Shown: one piece after another, positions 56,822 to 64,000 of the stretch
Position numbering within the stretch: position 1 is the stretch's first letter
Layout: every line of letters starts with the position of its first letter
Origin: Atherix ibis
Taxonomy: Eukaryota; Arthropoda; Insecta; Diptera; Athericidae
Direction of reading: 5' to 3'
NCBI GenBank assembly: GCA_958298945.1
Contig: OY282606.1
Location: forward strand, 57,983,920 to 58,047,919
DNA: 64,000 nucleotides
The notes under the pieces: model-generated
What the model saw: the letters and a program-made list of their open reading frames with translations, nothing else
What the model was told of the DNA's origin: nothing
The model's database searches: none
Translations under genes and position numbers: made by a program

Positions 56822-56932
56822 ATGAGTCAAATTTGTGTTATTATTATGTCAATTTTCCTACGTAGTTATATATCAAGTGTGACTTTAAAGATACCGAAAG
56901 TTGTATCGGATTCGATCGAAACTATTGCAACA
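56822..56932 (+). CDS. Candidate first coding exon with signal peptide
   Basis: From ATG 56822 (context CACGAAATGAG) 37 codons are open and end exactly at a consensus donor, ACA|GTAAGTGAA. The peptide begins MSQICVIIMSIFLRSYISS and continues VTLKIPKVVSDSIETIAT. The hydrophobic ICVIIMSIFL core with a small-residue SS site fits a short signal peptide, so the product would be secreted or a membrane protein. The segment after the cleavage site vaguely recalls the first strand of immunoglobulin-like domains such as Beat proteins ('V.L.IP..V......A.L.C'), but the next exon is not in sight. The intron would be phase 0. Without the donor the frame stops six codons later. Moderate to low confidence. 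Confidence 0.35.
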
Positions 56933-56939
56933 GTAAGTG

Positions 56940-58306
56940 AAAATATTTAAAGAAATAGAAAATCAAATTATAAGAAAATATTTTTATTTATAATAGTTTA
57001 AATTTTCCTCAACCAATCGGATTCAAATTTTTATATTTTTTTTGATAATATGTAAACACAAAAATAATTGGAGCACATTAGCCTAGTTAAAATTTAATAT
57101 TATTGAATAACATGAATATTTAGTTTATTTTAAACTAGAATTTGTCATTTTAGATTCAGAAAGTTTTTTCGAAATATTAACGAGCGATATTTTTTGTTGT
57201 TGTGATATGTACTATCACTGTACTGTAGTTTAGTTACTAAAATTATTATTTATCCAAACTATCTTAGCAACTTTTTCAAAATCCTGGACATACTTAACTA
57301 TGATTTCTACTACACTAATCATATTTTAAACGAATGCTATGTAACCTAAAATCCTTTTTTGAAGAGGACTCCCTCCATTGCAGTGCCGCTTGACCCAAGT
57401 ATTCGTTTTTAAACCCTTTTCTCAATCTTCGCATAATAATATCAATATATGCTTACACAAAATTACCCAATTTCTGACTTCTCACTCCAACATAAATCCT
57501 CACGAGGCATAAAGTCCACGAGACATGGAGTCGCCAAATAACCTCATGGACATGGTGCTACACAATGGCATTTGCCTCTTTTCTCAGACACCTTACATAC
57601 GAGTACAAACAAACCAAAAAATTTTTTTTTAAATTTTTAAGACCTTCACAATCTTATTGGAGGAGGGCGCGTAATTGCGAACGATGCCCAAAACGAATTA
57701 CTGTTTACTCGCCGATTTAAATTTAATCTTCAAAAACGGATTACTGTTCGTAGTACTGCCAATATATTTTTGATGCCATTTCATGTGGCAGCATTGATAA
57801 CATTTGTTGTTTTAATTATGTTGAGGACATTATAGTAGTCTCAACGTAATACATGTCAACTGGTACTAAAAACGATTCGGTTATGCTCATTAAATGAAAA
57901 TTATTTATCAGTCATGCTCACTTTCAATGCTTTCATAGTTTTGTCTTTGACACATAATTATGAATATTATAATATATAATTCTGAATAATCTCGATGGGT
58001 ATACAGATTTGTCTGAAATATTTCTATCAATTATTTTTTTTCTTCAAAAATATGAATCCCCATATTTTAGAAGTTAGTCTATCAACTTGAGTTATATTGT
58101 ATTTAACAAAATTTTGTTAATTTCTAAAAAGAGAACTATTTTGATAGGAAACATTTACCATTTCTGCAAATAAATTGTTACCATAAAAAGAATGCGGCAT
58201 GTAAACTCTCCTTGAGTATAGGTTTAAGTGGATAATATATAATTTATCTCAAACTAAAGCTGATACACTAACAAAATTTTTCTAATGGACGTTTTATATG
58301 CAATTA
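56940..58306. other. Spacer without a recognised gene
   Basis: AT-rich, with a GC-richer stretch at 57340-57830 that has no long frame. A small direct repeat (CACGAGGCAT / CACGAGACAT) lies at 57502 and 57518. Nothing assigned. Confidence 0.5.
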
Positions 58307-58422
58307 AGTCCTGGAAATTAGTTGGATTTTCCAGGACTGAATAATGCTTAAAGCGGATAGTTTTTAAATTGTATAATTTTTCAGTATTTCTCTCAAAATA
58401 ATCTTTGAGCGAAATACTGAAA
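58307..58422. repeat. Two adjacent hairpins upstream of DD41D relic
   Basis: First: arms AGTCCTGGAAA 58307-58317 and 58328-58338, perfect, 10-nt spacer. Second: TTTCAGTATTTCTCTCAAA 58379-58397 and its inverse 58404-58422, one mismatch, 6-nt spacer. They lie 100-200 bp before the transposase start. Confidence 0.85.
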
Positions 58423-58523
58423 TATATTTTCGGTAATTGTAAGTTCATCAAAAGTCAATTTCAATTAATAAATTGCATTAGAATTTTTTCTTCATTGTAT
58501 TCAGTAATGTTTACAATTTCATC

Positions 58524-59209
58524 ATGGAGAGATATACGCAAGAACAACGTTTACAAATTATTCAATTTTATTATCAAAATAATCGTTCTCCAATTGCAAC
58601 TTTTCGTGCGATCACTTTCATCAGAGTGGTGCGCTAAATAAACAAAACTGTCGATTCTGGTGCGACGAAAATCCACAAATTATTCATGGACACCTATTAC
58701 ATTCACCTAAATTGACAGTTTGGTGTGGTTTTTGGTCTGGTGGCCAGTAGTACTTTTTTCGAAATGAAGCTGGTAACACCGTTACTGTCAATGAAGAGCG
58801 GTATAGATCGATGACAACCAACTTTTTATGGCCGAAATTGAAAGAAGTTGATCCTGACAACATCTGGTTCCAACAAGACGGGGCTACGTGCCACACAGCA
58901 CGTGCAACAACTGAATTATTCCTAGAAAAGTTTGGAGATTCGATTATTTCAAGAAATTGTGACATTGAATGGCCTCAGAGAAGTTGTGATTTAACACCAT
59001 TAGACTATTACTTGTGGGGTTATTTGAAGTCATTGGTCTTTACCAATAAACCAGACTCTCTTCAAGATTTATAAGTCAATATTGAAGATTCTATTCATGA
59101 CATACGACTTGATTAAGTGGAAAAAGTGCTCGAAAATTGGGTTTATCGAATTCGTTCCTGCAAAAGAAGTCGTGGAGTCCATTTGAATGATGTTTTATTC
59201 AGAACTTAA
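58524..59209 (+). pseudogene. DD41D Tc1/mariner-type transposase, internally deleted
   Basis: Starts MERYTQEQRLQIIQFYYQNN (HTH start) at 58524, loses most of the DNA-binding region, and resumes near 58600 with HFHQSGALNKQNCRFW, the segment after the first catalytic Asp. Then LTVWCGFWSGG, a TAG (about 58748), ERYRSMTTNFLWPKLKEVD, WFQQDGATCHTARAT (second Asp) and EWPQRSCDLTPLDYYLWGYL (third Asp). Between the second and third Asp are 41 residues, counted directly. This is the spacing of DD41D (rosa-type) elements rather than DD34D mariner or DD34E Tc1. Two further TAA codons interrupt the C terminus, which ends SRGVHLNDVLFRT. Inactive. Confidence 0.85.
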
Positions 59210-60123
59210 TTGTATCGATTGTGTTTCACATTAAATAAAAACATTTGAATTTCCTTAATAATTATTATATTTTTTTAAAAAAAGAAATCATATCACTCTT
59301 ATTCGAAAAGCCTTTACATCTTGAATAGATAAATATTGAAAAAATTCAAATCAAACAAAGCCCAACCATATCGGCAAAATAAATGTATACTAAATTGTTA
59401 ATTTTCACTAATTCAAGGGCTTTTAAGAATAATTTTTAGATAATTTTCCACATATTATAATTGTTTTCTGTCAAGAATATCCTCTTTATTGAATAACATT
59501 TTTAAATAAAAATATTAGTTGGAAATTGCAAATAATTAATAAAAACAATAAGAATTCATTTAATTTTCATAAATACATCATTACAAAAAGGTAGAAAAAA
59601 ATTATGAAAAAAAACTTTAATATGTGAAGGAACTACAAAATAATTTTTTTCATTCTGTACCATGGTACTGCTGTGAGAAAAGTGTCAGCATTGTTTATTG
59701 TTATGTGAACACTAATAATTACTTTAAAATTTATACCCAATTAATGAAGGTGTGAAAAGTCATAATAATGTCACCATTATGAGCAAATCGACCTTTCAAA
59801 ATGTAATTTTGTATTATTTTCTTTTTAATGCACATATATTTATATGGAAATTTGCAAAGATATCATTGGCACTAATCGTAAGTAAATTGGTGGGTTTTAT
59901 TACAATTCATATATGTTGTACAATATTATTAACATAACTTTTTGTTTTAATTATTTATGATCGTTTATCGTATCTTCATATTAATAACGTAGACTTTCGC
60001 ACTATTATAGGCATTTTGAATTAGAGGAAAAGATAATTACCACCTTTTGTATATTTAAACTATTGTAATAATCGGTTAATTAATTAAACAGGTACTAATT
60101 CTGTTCTTTAACGTAGCATACCT
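59210..60123. other. Spacer without a recognised gene
   Basis: The 3' untranslated part of the DD41D relic probably extends to about 59320 (AGAAATCATATCACTCTTATTC). The rest is AT-rich with nothing recognised. Confidence 0.5.
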
Positions 60124-60170
60124 AGCGTTAGACATAATTCGAACCGATCGTTCGAATTCTGTCTAACGCT
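60124..60170. repeat. Short-spacer palindrome, 21-bp arms
   Basis: AGCGTTAGACATAATTCGAA (arm 60124-60144) and its inverse at 60150-60170, one mismatch, 5-nt spacer CGATC. It lies at the left edge of the next transposase relic. Confidence 0.9.
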
Positions 60171-60189
60171 CAGCTTTCGGCTAGTTGGT

Positions 60190-60641
60190 TCAATCTTGCA
60201 CGGGAAGTGGCATCAGTATGCCTACTCTACCATTTCAGCTTTATTCAAAATCTGTGTTCCAGTTCCATGCATGACGCAATTAAACAATTCCTCCGTCAAT
60301 TCCACAATGGTTAGCGGTTTCAGCCAGTAGAAGACTCACTTATCCTTCAGTCTAGTCCTCATGTTCCTGTTCCAGTCCTAATCCTGTACAGCCACAACGA
60401 CTTAAAAAATAATCACACGGACTTAGATCAGGTGTATTGGGAGGCTGAAGAACCCCAGGTATTCCTTTTTTCGACATAAACTATGATGATGGAGAATCCA
60501 AGAGTCTGCAATATCCAATCTGAGGCGACACAATGTCGTATTTCCTCTACAGCTTCGTTATTATAAACACGTCGATGAAAGTTTTAGTTTTGACTGATCA
60601 AAACCGTAACTCGGTCCTCAAAACGAGTTCCTTATATTCCT
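60190..60641 (-). pseudogene. Tc1/mariner-like transposase relic
   Basis: Minus-strand relic. GVLQPPNTPDLSPCDYFL (60465-60412) is the third-Asp motif of a mariner-like transposase, and the C-terminal stretch that follows (VELTEELFNCVMHGTGTQIL) is compatible. The upstream part near 60610-60520 (TRFEDRVTVLISQN, NEAVEEIRHCVASDW) is open but not firmly placed. The family A LINE is inserted at its upstream side, and no continuation is recognised beyond 62442. Confidence 0.55.
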
Positions 60642-60652
60642 AATCAGAATTT

Positions 60653-62431
60653 TTTTTTAATTTTTTTTTTATTTATTTAGATATTTACAACTACAACATA
60701 GTAATAAGCAAATTTTTGCAATAGTATTAATTAAATTGATAGGTTGTGGGGAGTAAACATCCAATGAAGTTCCTCCTGCTAGCGTGTGTTTCTGTTAGGC
60801 CTCAGTATTTAAGTAAATCACGCGACCAGTGACGCTTAAGTCTTCGATGGGTATTTCTAGGGAAGGAAATGGAGGATAGTTCTTGAACAAGAGGATTATT
60901 ATGATTGAGGACACGGAAACGGAACTTTTTATAACGAGATACAGCCACATCAAAAACAAATGGGAATTTAAGATCACGATGAATAACAGTATTGCGAACA
61001 TAAAAGGGGGCATCGACAATTGTACGGAGTATTTTTGATTGAAAGGATTGGATTCGACGGGAATTAGAAGGCTTAGTAGATCCCCAGAGTTCTAGTCCGT
61101 ATGTCCATATGGGTTTCAGTAAGGTATTGTATAACAGAACTTTGCTGTCTATAGTAAGTTTGGAACGTTTGTCTAGAAGTCGAAGTAGTTTTAGGTATCG
61201 TCATTTAAGTTCTTGTCTTTTAAGTCTTGTATGTGGGTTCCATGTCAAGCGTTTGTCTACGTACAGTCCTAGAAACCGAGCTTCGGTGTGTTGAGGTATG
61301 GCACTGCCATTAAGGTATATGGGAGGGTATGTCTCAATGACGGAGAGTAAAAGTTACCTGGATAGATTTACGTTCATTGACTTTTATTCTCCACTTAGTA
61401 AACCAGTTCTGGAGGGTTTGGATTTGGATTTGGAGAGTTTCGGAAGCATGTTGGGGATTTTCGCTAGATGCAAGGCAGGCCGTATCGTCGGCGTATGTAG
61501 CAAAGAAGGTATTAGGGCAGGTTGAGATATCAGATGTGTAAATATTGTAGGGGATAGGTCCAAGTATGCTACCCTGAGGAACCCCAGCCAATATCGGAGA
61601 TAGTTCGTTGGATTCATTTACTTGGAAGTGTCGGTTGGAAAGGAATGATCTTAGGACTAGGAAATAGGTGGAAGTAAGGAACCTCTTGAGTTTCCAGAGT
61701 AGACCCGGGTGCCAAACTCTATCAAAAGCTTGACTTATATCAAGAAACACACCGGGATAGTACTCTTTTCTTTCTAAAGAGGATGCAATGAAATCGACAA
61801 TACGATGACACTGCTGGGTAGTGGAGTGTTCGGCGCGGAAACCAAATTGGTGATTAGGAATTAAATTTGAAGATTCGAGTAGAGGATATAAGCGGCGAAG
61901 GAGGATTTTTTCAAAGATTTTTGAGAGAAGTGGAAGAAGACTTATTGGCCTGTAAGGAAGTGGGCCGGTTTATTGGTTTATTGGGCTTAGGGATCATTTT
62001 AATGATTGCAAATTTTCATAGGATTGGGAAATGTGTTGTTCTAAGGATGGAGTTATATATTGTGGCAAAGAAAACTATTGCTCTTTTAGGGAGTTGTTGG
62101 AGTATATTAGAGGTAATCAGATCATAGCCAGGAGCTTTATTTTTGGGAAGGAGCTTGATTAAATTTACAACTTCGGAAGGAGTGATTGCCTTAGGGGGAA
62201 GACTCATGGGTAAAGGAATGGATAGTACCGTCTCGATTGTAGTGCGATGTGTCCTGTCTAATATGTCCTCATGTGGAGTAAATGTTTGTGCAAGGTGTTC
62301 AGCGAAAGCGTCTGCTTTATGTTTGTCCGTTTTGGCCCAGGTTTCGTCAGTTTTTCGTAAAGGGTGCTTTGTTTTTCTATAAGATAGTATTTGTCTTGTA
62401 GCAGTCCACAAAGTTCTGTTTTTCGTTAGGG
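60653..62431 (-). mobile_element. LINE family A, youngest copy, 5'-truncated
   Basis: Non-LTR retrotransposon insertion in minus orientation. It is flanked by AATCAGAATTT at 60642-60652 and 62432-62442, an 11-bp target duplication. The poly-A tail is the T-rich tract at 60653-60680. The 5' end is cut in the linker before the RT, typical of incomplete reverse transcription. This copy is the reference for the other family A relics in the window. Confidence 0.92.
60802..62431 (-). pseudogene. LINE family A reverse transcriptase (partial, frameshifted)
   Basis: Partial ORF2 of a Jockey-like LINE. The first open piece (62411-62016) carries KADAFAEHLAQTFTPHEDI and NLIKLLPKNKAPGYDLIT (start of the RT). 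One or more frameshifts follow between 62016 and 61750, where YRPISLLPLLSKIFEK and HQFGFRAEHSTTQQCHRIVD are still readable. The next piece (61750-61334) holds FLDISQAFDRVWHPGLLWKL (motif A), AGVPQGSILGP (motif B) and FFATYADDTACLA (catalytic YADD). The last part reads FYVRNTVIHRDLKFPFVFDV and HRRLKRHWSRDLLKY to TGA at 60802-60804. No endonuclease or ORF1 is present. Confidence 0.9.
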
Positions 62432-62442
62432 AATCAGAATTT

Positions 62443-62821
62443 AAAAATTAAAAATGCAAAAATTACAAGTTTTTAAAAACAGTTGGCCCAAGATCAGTAA
62501 TAGTCAGTTACAAGTTTTCAAAAATAGACCTATCCTGTATATGTTTTTATTTGATTGCTTTATCACTTTTAAAAAGGAAATATGAAATTTTGTGAGCAGA
62601 TAAACAAAAATATGATTACAGATCATAATAATACATATATATTTGTGTTTATGTTTCCAATTACTCATTGTAGTAAAAGCATAAATGCTGAATTCCAATT
62701 TGACTAATTCAAATATATATACTTCTATATAACAAAAATGGATTTCCATCTAAACAGGTAACATAATTACGAACAATTTTGCAACTAATGATTTTAGATA
62801 CTAATTAGCTTAAAAAAACTA
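62443..62821. other. AT-rich spacer
   Basis: Nothing recognised in about 380 bp. Confidence 0.55.
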
Positions 62822-63181
62822 TTATTTTAGTACACCAGGTGGTCCATTGTTGCTTATTTTAAATATTTTTGAAAATTTGAAACTCTTCTTTTGCAGATTG
62901 TACGAATAATTATAGTATTTATCATAATTTCTTATATTATCCTCCATTAAAACTACTGTGTCCGAAGATAGGTCTCTAAAATGTACATAGCCATCAAAGC
63001 AATACAGGCTCGGAAATGCACCTGAGTTTTGAAACACTGTTTTATCATTACCCGTATATGTAGCAATATGTAAGTTTATGGAAAAAAAAATAAAAACATT
63101 CGAACGACTATGACTTTTTTGGAAGCAAAAACCTTTTACTCCTAAAAGGAAGCTGTAATATCTGATGAAAATAAAATACAA
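62822..63181 (-). other. Unrecognised 119-codon open frame
   Basis: Longest open frame here that is not a transposon piece. The middle part (NLHIATYTGNDKTVFQNSGA, FPSLYCFDGYVHFRDLSSDT, VVLMED) is more protein-like and less AT-rich than the Asn/Tyr/Lys/Phe-rich ends. A pyrimidine-rich acceptor-like TTTTATTTTCATCAG (63180-63166) lies at its 5' end, so it could be an exon. CF.GYV......VVL faintly recalls an ADAM-type prodomain, but the residues that should follow are absent. By rough estimate, one open frame of this length could occur by chance in a window this AT-rich. Confidence 0.25.
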
Positions 63182-63387
63182 CTTTAAAAATAAACAGAAA
63201 TAGTTCCTACCCTTCTTATTTAAATTATATTTTTCAGGTATACAATTAATATTATTCTAAGCAAAGAATATGTTGTTATATTATCGTTATTTTTTTATTA
63301 AACCACTTGTCAAAAGGATCTGGAATATATGCTTTTGATCATAAAATTTGGTGATTTATCGGTTCGTTTATCCAAATCTCTGATGTT
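63182..63387. other. AT-rich spacer
   Basis: Nothing recognised. Confidence 0.5.
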
Positions 63388-63960
63388 TGACAGAAAAGTA
63401 TTCGTCAAAAGTAAGTGATCTGGCAATACTGCAGAATTTTCCTCTTATACGTTACTCTCTCCTAGATGTGAAATACAAGTTTCTCGGAGAACATTTCTTA
63501 TCAAGTTCACAACTCTCTTTGTAGAATAAAACAGTTTTGGAGGATCGAGAAGTAGTGGAAGACGAACCTCGCTCAAAAACGCTTTCAACATCAAAAACTA
63601 AAGCTTTTTTAGTGAGCACATGAATAGTGAGCTAAGTTTGAATCGTTTTGTCCCTCTTGAGATTTTAATGTAAGATTTGGTTATGAAAAATGTATTTGCC
63701 AAGATGGTGACAAAAAAGCTCCAAATTGAAAGAATCAACGAGTTTTTGTCGGAAATAAAAATGTCTGTTGTTTACTAGCGATCTATTCATCTGAGCTGAA
63801 TGCACGTTACATTGTTTTTATCCCTCAAAATCAAAAAATAGTTTGTATTACTTTGGTACTATCGATAACATATAAAGCAGTGTAACCGAGGAGCTGATGG
63901 CAACGTTTCCGACAATCGTCAGATGCTCAGGTAACTACACTGAAGAGGATAATATTGATG
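63388..63960 (+). pseudogene. Mariner relic (family C), N-terminal part
   Basis: Plus-strand relic sharing GACAGAAAAGTA and GATCTGGCAATACTG (63417-63431) with the 5' end of the relic at 55310-56204. The frame at 63540-63600 reads EDREVVEDEPRSKTLSTSKT, the linker 'EDREAAEDEPRSGRPSTSKT' of mariner transposases. A stretch near 63880 resembles 16180 in the third copy. The catalytic part is absent or beyond recognition. Confidence 0.6.
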
Positions 63961-64000
63961 CATAAAAAAAATAAAATAAAAATATTTTTATCTAACCCTG

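Noticed and set aside
60795..61019. 74-codon minus-strand frame (MSMPPFMFAILLF...)
   Set aside because: Out-of-frame shadow of the LINE family A C terminus, whose true frame reads FYVRNTVIHRDLK.

Overview
This is AT-rich eukaryotic DNA from a dipteran insect, most likely a higher fly. The evidence is indirect: a mariner very close to the Mos1 lineage, a DD41D transposase lineage (rosa-type, as I recall the name), a Ty1/copia element primed by an internal piece of initiator tRNA-Met as in Drosophila copia, and Jockey-, R1- and RTE-like LINEs. I cannot name the species. I found no complete host gene and no RNA gene. The window is an intergenic or intronic transposon graveyard.

Layout. 1-3093 is plain AT-rich DNA with one weak exon candidate. 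3094-3843 and 6014-6748 are two direct-orientation arrays of one 20-bp satellite, separated by LINE relics. 6939-8600 is a LINE relic with a TTGAA-type tail. 9890-11100 is a relic of the window's commonest LINE, called family A here. 12811-13985 is an RNase H-bearing LINE relic. 14189-17450 holds three mariner relics in a row. 18027-18503 is a solo LTR. 18877-20182 is a reverse-strand mariner. 20791-23290 has family A and DD41D relics. 25331-28870 is an R1-like LINE abutting a deleted Ty3/gypsy element. 31000-35795 is the youngest large insertion, a Ty1/copia element with near-identical LTRs, a 5-bp target duplication and three coding lesions. 36000-51100 is sparse, with mariner and LINE fragments and one good exon candidate on the minus strand (46417-46487). 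55310-64000 has mariner relics, a candidate signal-peptide exon on the plus strand (56822-56932), a DD41D relic and the youngest family A LINE (60653-62431), whose target duplication is visible.

How it fits together. Nearly all recognisable coding sequence is dead transposase or reverse transcriptase. At least a dozen mariner pieces from about six lineages and eight or nine copies of one LINE lie in both orientations. The clearest unexplained pattern is a set of seven near-perfect inverted repeats with very short spacers (3-13 nt), plus many small tandem duplications inside relics. That suggests repeated local template switching rather than ordinary terminal repeats. The two exon candidates may belong to host genes with long introns reaching outside the window. 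I did not find a new defence, regulatory or metabolic system, and I do not claim one.
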